From assembly GCA_949152475.1 (NCBI GenBank), contig OX424555.1, forward strand, positions 22,338,868 to 22,402,867: a stretch of 64,000 nt of DNA. Direction: 5' to 3'. Origin of the DNA: Terebella lapidaria. Lineage: Eukaryota > Annelida > Polychaeta > Terebellida > Terebellidae. The position numbers and the translations under genes were made by a program. Positions within the stretch are counted from its first letter, which is position 1; each line of letters starts with the position of its first letter. The notes below the pieces were generated by a model. The model did not search any database, was not told the origin of the DNA, and saw nothing but the letters and a program-made list of their open reading frames with translations. Below, one piece after another: positions 24,550 to 35,700 of the stretch.

Positions 24550-27500
24550 CTGTGACCAGGTTGTTGTTGTGACCTGAGGTTACTGTAGAGTTCAGGTTGT
24601 TGTTGTTGTGACCTGAGGTTACTGTAGAGTTCAGGTTGTTGTTGTTGTGACCTGAGGTTATTGTAGAGTTCAGGTTGTTGTGACCCGAGGTTACTGTAGA
24701 GTTCAGGCTGTTGTTGTGACCTGAGGTTACTGTAGAGTTCAGGTTGTTGTTGTGACCTGAGGTTACTGTAGAGTTCAGGTTGTTGTTGTTGTGACCTGAG
24801 GTTACTGTATAGTTCAGGTTGTTGTGACCTGAGGTTACTGTAGAGTTCAGGTTGTTGTTGTGACCTGAGGTTACTGTAGAGTTCTGGTTGTTGTTGTTGT
24901 GACCTGAGGTTATTGTAGAGTTCAGGTTGTTGTTGTGACCCGAGGTTATTGTAGAGTTCAGGTTGTTGTTGTGACCTGAGGTTACTGTAGAGTTCAGGTT
25001 GTTGTTGTTGTGACCTGAGGTTACTGTAGAGTTCAGGTTGTTGTTGTTGTGACCTGAGGTTACTGTAGAGTTCAGGTTGTTGTTGTGACCTGAGGTTACT
25101 GTAGAGTTCAGGTTGTTGTTGTGACCTGAGGTTGCTGTAGAGTTCAGGTTGTTGTTGTGACCTGAGGTTACTGTAGAGTTCAGGTTGTTGTTGTTGTGAC
25201 CTGAGGTTACTGTAGAGTTCAGGTTGTTGTTGTGACCTGAGGTTATTGTAGAGTTCAGGTTGTTGTTGTGACCTGAGGTTACTGTAGAGTTCAGGTTGTT
25301 GTTGTGACCTGAGGTTACTGTAGAGTTCTGGTTGTTGTTGTTGTGACCTGAGGTTACTGTAGAGTCCAGGTTGTTGTTGTGACCTGAGGTTACTGTAGAG
25401 TTCAGGTTGTTGTTGTTGTGACCTGAGGTTACTGTAGAGTTCAGATTGTTGTTGTTGTGACCTGAGGTTACTGTAGAGTTCAGGTCGCTGTTGTGACCTG
25501 AGGTTATTGTAGAGTTCAGGTTGTTGTTGTTGTGACCTGAGGTTACTGTAGAGTTCAGGTTGTTGTTGTGACCTGAGGTTACTGTAGAGTTCAGGTTGTT
25601 GTTGTTGTGACCTGAGGTTACTGTAGAGTTAAGGTTGTTGTTGTGACCTGAGGTTACTGTAGAGTTCAGGTTGTTGTTGTTGTGACCTGAGGTTACTGTA
25701 GAGTTCAGGTTGTTGTTGTTGTGACCTGAGGTTACTGTAGAGTTCAGGTTGTTGTTGTGACCTGAGGTTACTGTAGAATTCAGGTTGTTGTTGTTGTGAC
25801 CTGAGGTTACTGTAGAGTTCAGGTTGTTGTTGTTGTGACCTGAGGTTACTGTAGAGTTCAGGTTGTTGTTGTTGTGACCTGAGGTTACTGTAGAGTTCAG
25901 GTTGTTGTTGTTGTGACCTGAGGTTACTGTAGAGTTCAGGTTGTTGTTGTGACCTGAGGTTACTGTAGAGTTGAGGTTGTTGTGACCTGAGGTTACTGTA
26001 GAGTTCAGGTTGTTGTTGTGACCTGAGGTTACTGTAGAGTTGAGGTTGTTGTTGTTGTGACCTGAGGTTACTGTAGAGTTCAGGTTGTTGTTGTGACCTG
26101 AGGTTACTGTAGAGTTGAGGTTGTTGTTGTTGTGACCTGAGGTTACTGTAGAGTTCAGGTTGTTGTTGTGACCTGAGGTTACTGTAGAGTTGAGGTTGTT
26201 GTTGTTGTGACCTGAGGTTACTGTAGAGTTCAGGTTGTTGTTGTGACCTGAGGTTACTGTAGAGTTCAGGTTGTTGTTGTTGTGACCTGAGGTTACTGTA
26301 GAGTTCAGGTTGTTGTTGTGACCTGAGGTTACTGTAGAGTTCAGGTTGTTGTTGTTGTGACCTGAGGTTACTGTAGAGTTCAGGTTGTTGTTGAGACCTG
26401 AGGTTACTGTAGAGTTCAGGTTGTTGTTGTTGTGACCTGAGGTTACTGTAGAGTTCAGGTTGTTGTTGTTGTGACCTGAGGTTACTGTAGAGTTCAGGTT
26501 GTTGTTGTTGTGACCTGAGGTTACTGTAGAGTTCAGGTTGTTGTTGTTGTGACCTGAGGTTACTGTAGAGTTCAGGTTGTTGTTGTGACCTGAGGTTACT
26601 GTAGAGTTCAGGTTGTTGTTGTTGTGACCTGAGGTTACTGTAGAGTTCAGGTTGTTGTTGTTGTGACCTGAGGTTACTGTAGAGTTCAGGTTGTTGTTGA
26701 GACCTGAGGTTACTGTAGAGTTCAGGTTGTTGTTGTGACCTGAGGTTACTGTAGAGTTCAGGTTGTTGTTGTGACCTGAGGTTATTGTAGAGTTCAGGTT
26801 GTTGTTGTTGTGACCTGAGGTTACTGTAGAGTTCAGGTTGTTGTGACCTGAGGTTATTGTAGAGTTCAGGTTGTTGTTGTTGTGACCTGAGGTTACTGTA
26901 GAGTTCAGGTTGTTGTTGTGACCTGAGGTTATTGTAGAGTTCAGGTTGTTGTTGTTGTGACCTGAGGTTACTGTAGAGTTCAGGTTGTTGTTGTGACCTG
27001 AGGTTACTGTAGAGTTCAGGTTGTTGTTGTTGTGACCTGAGGTTACTGTAGAGTTCAGGTTGTTGTTGTTGTGACCTGATGTTACTGTAGAGTTCAGGTT
27101 GTTGTTGTTGTGACCTGAGGTGACTGTAGAGTTCAGGTTGTTGTTGTTGTGACCTGAGGTGACTGTAGAGTTCAGGTTGTTGTTGAGACCTGAGGTTACT
27201 GTAGAGTTCAGGTTGTTGTTGTGACCTGAGGTTACTGTAGAGTTCAGGTTGTTGTTGTTGTGACCTGAGGTTACTGTAGAGTTCAGGTTGTTGTTGTGAC
27301 CTGAGGTTACTGTAGAGTTCAGGTTGTTGTTGTGACCTGAGGTTACTGTAGAGTTCAGGTTGTTGTTGTTGTGACCTGAGGTTACTGTAGAGTTCAGGTT
27401 GTTGTTGTGACCTGAGGTTACTGTAGAGTTCAGGTTGTTGTTGTTGTGACCTGAGGTTACTGTAGAGTTCAGGTTGTTGTTGTGACCTGAGGTTACTGTA

Positions 27501-27575
27501 GAGTTCAGGTTGTTGTTGTGACCTGAGGTTAATGTAGAGTTCAGGTTGTTGTTGTGATTTAAGGTTGCTGTGGTT
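24550..27575. repeat. 3-kb minisatellite, about 80 units of 33/36/39 bp
   Basis: Head-to-tail units read, on the minus strand, CAC(AAC)2-4 CTG AAC TCT ACA GTA ACC TCA GGT. They differ mainly in the number of AAC triplets, so every length change is a multiple of three. One minus-strand frame stays open for 1018 codons, starting at an ATG five nt past the exon-3 donor and translating as HNN(N)(N)LNSTVTSG units. A second minus-strand frame also stays open inside the array, and no unrelated coding sequence is attached, so translation is doubtful. Each unit holds ACCTGA and TCAGGT separated by 14 nt, so the transcript could form a 6-bp hairpin per unit. Most units hold one AGGTCA. Confidence 0.97.
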
Positions 27576-27603
27576 TTCGGTTGAGTGGTGTATGGCATCT
27601 TAC

Positions 27604-27863
27604 CTGGTCACACATACGGCAGTGGTACGTTTTGATGGTCCTAGGTTTCATGGGCTGTGGTACGACCAGGGGGCTGGTGGTGGGGTTGCTGACCGGAGTT
27701 GGGGTGGGGGTGCCTGGGATGCCCCCACCCATGGGCCCTCCTCCTATGTCCCCAGGGTGACGTGGTGGCGCGGGCGTCGACGGCTGTGAGTGAGGCTGGG
27801 ACTGAAATAGGTGCCCTCCGTGACCGCTGTGCGCCATGGGCGGCGGTGGCCGTGTCATTGGCC
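27604..27863 (-). CDS. ZNF384/362-like: Exon 3: Pro/Gly-rich segment plus first half of zinc finger 1 (shared by both cassettes)
   Basis: A 260-nt exon. The acceptor is ttgttctag|GG at 27863 and the donor is GACCAG|gtaaga at 27604/27603. It enters in phase 1 and leaves in phase 0. The translation (residues 42-127 of the predicted protein) is rich in Pro, Gly, His and Met and then ends KTYHCRMCDQ. The two cysteines (C122, C125) are the CxxC knuckle of zinc finger 1, and the finger is cut after the second residue past the knuckle. Human ZNF384 has a very similar YRCRMC at the same place. The exon therefore needs a following exon supplying ten residues, then H-x4-H. Two such exons exist on this strand: 20408-21457 and 1645-1867. 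Its donor is a strong consensus and sits about 30 nt from the edge of a large minisatellite. Confidence 0.93.
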
Positions 27864-29631
27864 CTAGAACAACAACCATCAACTGACATCAAGCATCAAT
27901 GCTAACTGACATACCTCCTACATGGCATGAGTTACACAGAATAGAATTCATCCATGAACGCTTAATTGATATCTAGTTTCCATTATTGAATATGGAAAGT
28001 TTCCAAAATTGAAGATATTCAAATATATTTTACCAAATTGTGAAACTAAATAAATTATATTGATATCGGTATAAAGTAAATTGATCATGAATCATTTTTA
28101 TATATCTCAGTACATGTACCTTTAATTTAGTGTTTTGACACAGTATTGATGCTTTATAAAAGTTTTATTACTACACTGACACACAGGAACATAGACCCTC
28201 GGATGCAAACAACATGACACGCAATGTCGTAGATAATGATCTTACTGCTGTTTATTGTTGCAGAAAAAATATGAGTATGGACTTCCTGTTTGTCTGACTA
28301 CGCAATAAGAAACATGTAATCTAAACGTTGCACCGCTATAAAGCCAACAAAGTTCTTGAAAGAAACATGTATGAAAATAGATATATATTTAGCAGAAAAG
28401 CCATTAAAACTACACAGTCATGCAAAATTATACTAAACTTTGAGTTCAGGAAGAAACATGCTTTTTTGTGTCGTGATCACATGTTAGATTTCACATAGAT
28501 TTCACATGTACATTGGAAAACCCCATATATGTGTAATCAGTCTACAAAATACCATATCATAATATGATGCCTTACTTATTCTTGGTTGTTATTATAATGA
28601 AATCCCCAAAAAGAAACACTTGAGCAATTCTTTATATTAGTGGGGGGGGGGGTATACATGACTCCTCCCCCAACCCCCAGTGAATTTATACATTGTAGTT
28701 TGGTTTGTGCTTCAAAATAGTGCATGTGCAATATTATAATTACGAAAAACTTCAATGGAAGAAGAAATATGAAATACGACCCCACAGACAACAGTGACAT
28801 GATGAACAATTCTACTAATGCACATGCAGAACAATTAGTATCATGGATATTGTGATATTGAAGCCATGCGTACGAGTGAAGTTCCGTGTTCGCTACTGAT
28901 CCGTTCTGTAGTGTCCAGTGTACCTATCACACCTGTCTATCTGCACTTATTGGCATTCATTCAACTTTCTATGTAACTGTCAACTATACTTAGCAATTTG
29001 ATACAGGATGCAATTTTTTACTTATAGAAATATTGTAATGTTGCACAGGCAATATACACAGACGTTACAAACATAAAATACCCATTAGACAAATGGCTCA
29101 ATTTTTCAAAATCTCATGTTGCTGCTCCAGTATCTTGAAATTCTACATGACTACATCATAGATTGTTTTGTGTTCATTGTTTTGCAATGTTACTTAATTA
29201 AATGGGAGATTGAAATGTTACCTTTCTAGTAAAAATCAAATGTACTACAGTGATGATGTACTAGTTCTGTACCACTATAATACAATTATGATATTGCCTG
29301 ACCAATCATTACATTGAATTACTGAACTTAAAATATATTCCCAGTCAGTCCTTTTTGTGAAAACAGACTTTAAGAGTTACTTTAGTACTCCGCTGATAGA
29401 AAAGTCTGACGGCCGGATCACACCAGGTTTTTATTCTTTCATGAAACAGTCAAGTGGCACTGGGGCTTTATTGAATGGGTGGAGTGGTGTTTTCGTTTGA
29501 TAGATACATGTGCTACACAATATATCCACTATCTACCATGCATGTCTAGGACTACATGTATACCAGTACATGTATAATATCCAACCGCATGCATACAATA
29601 AAATAGAAGTAGAAAATATCCTGATTCGTAC
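27864..29631 (-). other. Intron 2 of the ZNF384/362-like gene (1.8 kb)
   Basis: AT-rich sequence with a poly-G run near 28642. No exon, repeat family or RNA gene was recognised. Confidence 0.7.
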
Positions 29632-29710
29632 CATTGGAGTGGGTTTCTAGTGACATACCGGTGTTATTGTCCATGTGATGGGTTACGTCGGAAGACGTAC
29701 TTCCAGGGCC
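29632..29710 (-). CDS. ZNF384/362-like: Exon 2, ZNF384/362-like gene
   Basis: A 79-nt exon. On the minus strand the acceptor reads tgtacttgcag|GGC (29710) and the donor AATG|gtacga (29632). It starts in phase 0 and ends in phase 1, adding 26 residues (a Ser/Thr/Asn/His-rich stretch beginning GPGSTSSDVT) plus the first base of a glycine codon. That base joins the GG at the start of the next exon to make GGG. The match of phases on both sides and the open frame across the whole exon are the evidence. There is no recognisable domain. It is probably part of a disordered N-terminal regulatory region. Confidence 0.8.
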
Positions 29711-32700
29711 CTGCAAGTACAAAACAATCACGTCATAACTACGAGGAAGTATGAAAAAGTACATAAAACATTCGAAAGTTTTAAACTCTTAACACAAGTT
29801 ACATCATCTACACCAACAGAAATAAATGACACCTATATTTCTGGTGCAACCTGTAAAAAGAAATGTGTTTTAGCATTAACATATACCTGAAATGTCCTTT
29901 CTGGAAATACCAAGGACACAGCTCATTGCCGGCAGAGCGGCTAAATGTAGTCCTTGTGGTTTTCATAATATCCATTATTACAACTCGTAGAATATTGCTC
30001 CCCGGTTTACTCCAGAACTCAGCTTTATCAGTTCTATACCATGTATTCATTTCCATCTATATGTTCAACGTGATTTCACATTCAATACTGGTTCTATATC
30101 CAGTGATCACTTCACCTACGGTAGTACACTCTGGCAAGTCAGACTACATACTCTCTCTACCTCAGTAAAGTGCAGCCATTTTATAGCAGCGTGCGAAAAA
30201 ATAACAGCACTCCAATCACCCCAAAAACTAAAACTCCAATAGTTATACTCACAATGAATGTAGATCATAGTTTTACATCTAGCATACTTCATGAAAAATA
30301 TAAAAGAAAATACAAGTGTCTAAGAGAAAGGCTGCCTGCTGCCTGCTGTGGAACAGTGGGTAACTAGATAAAAACCTGGGAAAGAATGAAATAGAAAACT
30401 GCCCACAACATCCGTCCGCATGTTTTCCACGGAGCCACGAGGGGCAAAGGTGAAACACTATACTACATCACATGCAATATAGTACAGCCAGGACGTCTCA
30501 ATGTCATACTATACCAGAGAGACACTTTGTAATACAATTATATTTTTGTAAAATGTCAACATTGGCAAGTTATCCATCCAAGATTTTGTACTTTTTTCTT
30601 TTGAAAAGTGGTACTGGGTTTCTTTGAGACCTGATACTGGACCATTACTCAACCGTAGACTATATCCCATTGCCAATATACATTGTGTACATGCATGTAT
30701 TAGAATCTAAATTTTTAGATTACATGTTTTTTATTGAATGGCAAAGGAGTCATGTATCTGAAAGCAACCACAACCCAAATGTTGTATTATCATCATGTTT
30801 CATGACAAAATCAATATTGGCACCAAGTCGATTGATAAACTTTGCGCATTCAACACTAGTTCAATACATAGATGATAAGATCTATACCTTATACAATGTT
30901 TACATGTGACTTTTTCATCAGTAAGATTTTTAAAGGAGTTCCCAAACTTTTTTTTCGTAAAAAACATATTATCTTCTGGATCAGTAACATTTTCTTTCAT
31001 AACCCAATGCCTGAATAAACATAATCGATAACTAATTAACGAGTATACATGTATGCATTTCAATATTCCTCGAAATAATGATATATGATATTTGTGTGCA
31101 TTTCGTAAGTTTTCCTTACATAGCAACACTGCATGATGACATTTCAAAAGTTGAGAAGTATGATAAAATTGTACATCGAAATTGTAAACGCGAACGTGTT
31201 CAGGCAGCCATTTATTTTTGCGCAACAGACGCTTTGCGCATCAAGCTAAGCGACGTGTGGATGGGTGTATGGAGCGAAATCGCTAGGGCCATCGCCATCT
31301 TTACAGGCAAACGGCGTCCAGCAAGATAAGTATCCAACGCACAACCCCACATATAATCATGATGGATTTGTATTACGATAAATCATTTTTTATTTTGAAA
31401 CATACTAAAAGTTATGTGATATAAGATGAAAGCAAAGAACAAAAATACACAAGGCTTACTGCTAATATGCCGAACGGGTACATCTGTAGGCCATACTAGA
31501 CTGGAAAAAAATGGAGTGAAGGCACGCCGGCGTGGTCGACCATTGACATAAAAATCACGTGTTCCTTTTTTTTGCCCTCTCTCAGGCTGGCTGGGTGATA
31601 CTCCCTCAGATTACCAAAGCCACAGCACTCTGGAGAGTACTTGCTTGAAAACTCTCCATGTTCAAGGTGAATTTCATCCATGCACACTCTTCAATATCCC
31701 AGTTTTTCCCCCGCTGTGTGTCAGTGTGCGAAACGCAGCAAAAATCCTCCATCACAGTTATGCTGCAGCTCGCACATGTGCAGACTCAAAAAGTCAGTGT
31801 GTGCAGAGACAAAAAGCGAAATCCCCTGCGCCCATGTGCATCCTCCGCTTGCTCTGATGTAATCATTCTGCAAAAAAGCTCGCAAAACTGCAGCCATTTT
31901 GTTTGACATAATCGTATTTGGGAGTTTTTGCATGGTCAAGGCCACGGATCCACATTGTGTCAATATAATGCCAAGTCCTGCTCGTGTGTGTTAAAAAATC
32001 AAACTCCAACATCGAACGGTTAGAAAAAGAGGTAAACACTCAATGCTGAAAACATTCAGCAGTTTGGAGGCGAGAGTGGCGTGGCACTTTTTCTTTCTCC
32101 TCCGGTCTTCACCTTGTTCTCTGCGACCAAACTAAGTCAAAATCACATGGCAAAAACGCTACCCCAACAAGCTGCTCGGAGATTTGGTACTTTAAAAAAA
32201 TCTTCGACAGTCCACTGATTAAGTCAAGCGAATGATACAACGAGAAATTCATGCCCTACTTTGAATACTCTCTAGTGTTAGGTAAAAAAAATCCCAACAC
32301 ATGTTAGCTCATAGGCTAAAAAGAGAAAAAAGTCAATACCTACATGTACATGAGTTAGATCATGCAGCCGGTAAAAAAATCTCTCCTCTGTGCATAGCGC
32401 CCAGACTAAAACCAGTCGATTTGAAACCCTGCTCAAATATCTGGCAGTCCGCTCCCTCCTCACTATGTCTGCCAGCCAAGAGGGTCTATTTTTGCCGGTA
32501 GAAGAGGGGGTAGTGGGTTGTTTTTATGCTTGTGTGAGTTTATGTCAGACGTTATGCCATGGAAGACCGTGTACGCACACAGACACCTTAGGCATGACCC
32601 TATCGGTTCCAGAAGAGGAATTTGAAGGTCTGGGGCTGGTGACCTGGTCGGGACAGGGCTGTTACTAGGGACACAGACAACAGTACTGGCAACGCCCGCA

Positions 32701-35700
32701 CTCCAGTACAGACAAACACACACAGCAGATAAAAATAGTGCTGGACTATCTGCCCGACCCTCCCAGCCAGAGAGAAAACATGGTGGCTTGTAGCGTCCAC
32801 AGACAGAGGCTAGATGGAGAGCCTCTCTTGTCTAGATGCTGGCTGCTGATAAAAGCCATGTCTATTGATTGTCCTACTGTCAAACACAGCACTACAGCCT
32901 CTCACTGGATCTCAGTACATAACCTTATTACATAATCAACGCTCAAACTTTTTTCATAAATCTAACCAGCGCCATTTTAAATATAAAATAAGTCAAGTCC
33001 CTCTCGATTACTGGCAGCGGTAGCGTGTGCCAGCTGAAATGATGAAAGGGAAAAACTGCCCAAGCATATACGTACAGCAGCTGTAGTATTGCATAATATG
33101 TCCTAAAACAGTGTTGACTTTGCTTATCTCCGTGCGATGTACACTACTCAGTGTTCAATCATATCTTGTACCGGTATATGATGTGTGTGTGTATGAATCA
33201 CCCTCAGCTACACGTAATTCAAAAATTCATGTATTTGAGACTTGATCAACAAAAAGGAAATCATCTTTCATGTGTCTCACTTTTGACAGTAGTAGACAAT
33301 TTTGATATAATTTACAGAAAACCCACGTATTACCGCTATGGGATCCTTGAAAATTAACCTAAAGCTTATTTAATTTTAAGTGCTCAAAAAAAATTTAAAC
33401 CAAAACAAAATGTAGAACTCAGATTTCTTCATGATCCTCTGATCTTTGTACATTCGAGTAGTTGCAAAAAGTAAGAAATCTGAAACACATACATTTTGTA
33501 TACAAACATAAAAAAAAATTCCTGAAGAAGATGACTGTACATGTATTAGACATATTATTTAATGTACTTGTTGACAAAGCATGTATAGTCATATACCTGA
33601 ATAATGATGTCAACAATATCATAAATATTGTACTCAATCAGACATGAATGAGTCAATATTACATATAGATATAATGATAACGTGGTAACAACTATTGGTT
33701 GAACACAATGTATGATTTTCCTTTTTAGTGATTTTATCTGATGTTCAGCAGCCGGCATCATTATCCATGATCACCAGAAATGGCACACACACACGTAATA
33801 TTTTAGGAAGGTTATTGAACTAGCAAACAAGCATGGTCAGTGCAGAATTACAGCCTATTGAACTTAACATCTGAGCAAACAATAATGCACACGAGTTGTT
33901 TTGATGTTTCGAAGAATGTCAAGTTCTGCGACCGAGGTGATTATGATCTAATCTGCAAACAAAACTAAGGGTTTGTCTACTTTCAGGCAATGTCATTAAA
34001 TATGATTCCGAGTATATATTCGGTTTGAGTATCATCTGTACAGGAAATAAATCACAATTTTGAAGTTCACTCCCACGCCCTAGTCATAATCCATATAAGG
34101 CCTAGCGAATTTGATTTCTTGTTTCACGTTACACTGAATTATAAAATGTATAAGTAGGGTACTGGTTGATAGGTACAATTTGTAATTTTGTTTACAAAAG
34201 AGTTTTATATGTGATTTGGCAGGGTAAGGTAGCCTGTATGTACGATTGGATTTACATTGATCAGATCAATGATCGATTGAAGAAAAATTTCAATCACTAA
34301 ACATGGTCAAAAATTTTAATTCCCAACCCTATGGGTAAAACACAAAACATTTATTTACATGTATGTCCTGCCAAATAAAATTTTTCGGAACACCTAAAAT
34401 TTCTTGCTCCCACTGTTGGAAGATTGTCCCCAGTAGGAGCAGGATCCTCTAACAGCAAGCTTGTATTGAGGTGGTAAGGATGATTTTTATGTGAACAATA
34501 AATTGACGAAATGCTTGGTAAAATCAGACTGAATATGAAACAGGGGTAGTTGTAAACTTAGGCCAGATTTTATGAGATTGGGTCGGAAAATTGTGATATT
34601 TATATCCCCCCAAAAAGATAAAGAAATCATTGGGGTCGGGAGAATTTTCTGGGGGCATGCGGGTACCAGAAAGAAGAAATCATTTTTTCTAGGCCTAAGG
34701 TATATAATACAGTGGTCCCTCTCAGATAAGACCTCCCTGAACAAAGACTTCCCCCTCTGTAAAGACTTTTTCTTATGGCGCCAGGATGACTTTAACATGT
34801 GGCAGAAAATTTTCGATTGAATTAACATTGCATCAGAATTTTCATGCAAGATGGAAATGTCTTACCTAAATATATATGTTCTGAATTAAAATATTTTAAA
34901 TCTTTTATATTGCTCTGCAGATTCCAGTTACTTGAATTTGCACATGTTCTATTGTTTCTTTTTCAGATTTACCAGTATATTTAACTTCACATTCAAGAAT
35001 TTATTTGAAGATGAGTTGTTCAGAAAAAGTCTGATATGACCAATCAGCATATATATGTGCGGGTTCAACAAACCTTATTACTTCACCTGGAGAGGTGACA
35101 TTTCACTTGTAGGCACAAGCTGATACAAATAGACACTCCCACACATTGAGGCAGGTTCAAGTGACAATTTAAACAAATTACTGCATAAACTATCTGATGC
35201 TTTAATAATCTTCATTTTCACACCTGTTACCTCATGAAAAGTTGCTCTAAAACAATTCTTCCAGTTCACAATCTGATAAGAACATTTTGTGCTGAAAAAC
35301 CTCACAACATTAACCCATCACGGCAAAACGCAAAACCCATATTTGCCGAGAAAAAATCACAAATTGAATCCACTTCACGTGCCTGAAAATCTGTGTAATT
35401 ATGCATACTTGTGTGATTTTTGTCATGTTTTGATAGGTTTACTGTTCCTTCAGTGAAGAAATAGCCACAGGAACCTCGATCGGCCTACATCTGCTTCAGT
35501 CGAGTTTTGTCTCTGCTCTTTTTTCCAACCAGCACTCACTGATATGATTGCAGCCGAGCAAAAATAATGCATGCAGAATTGTAGTTGAAAAAAGTGACCA
35601 CATCAATATAAACTGTCCGAGAGCTCGCACCAGTGTGAACTTCCGTGGTCACACTCACCGTGTCACGGAGTGTATGTTTATAGATCAGTCCACGGGATAC

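Larger units (their letters stand above)
21458..27603 (-). other. Intron 3 (6.1 kb), site of the alternative 3' exon choice
   Basis: The intron runs from donor 27603 to acceptor 21458. Its 5' part is a 3-kb minisatellite, followed after a gap of about 170 bp by a 918-bp foldback-like element; both are listed separately. The remaining 21.5-23.45 kb is unremarkable sequence with no supported exon. Skipping the proximal exon and splicing from the same donor to 1867 would make a 25.7-kb intron. Confidence 0.75.

Noticed and set aside
32591-32664. Minus-strand segment with acceptor-like ccctag and Pro/Ser-rich frame in intron 1
   Set aside because: Only open in a phase that cannot join exons 1 and 2 (both phase 0), and another frame meets a stop.
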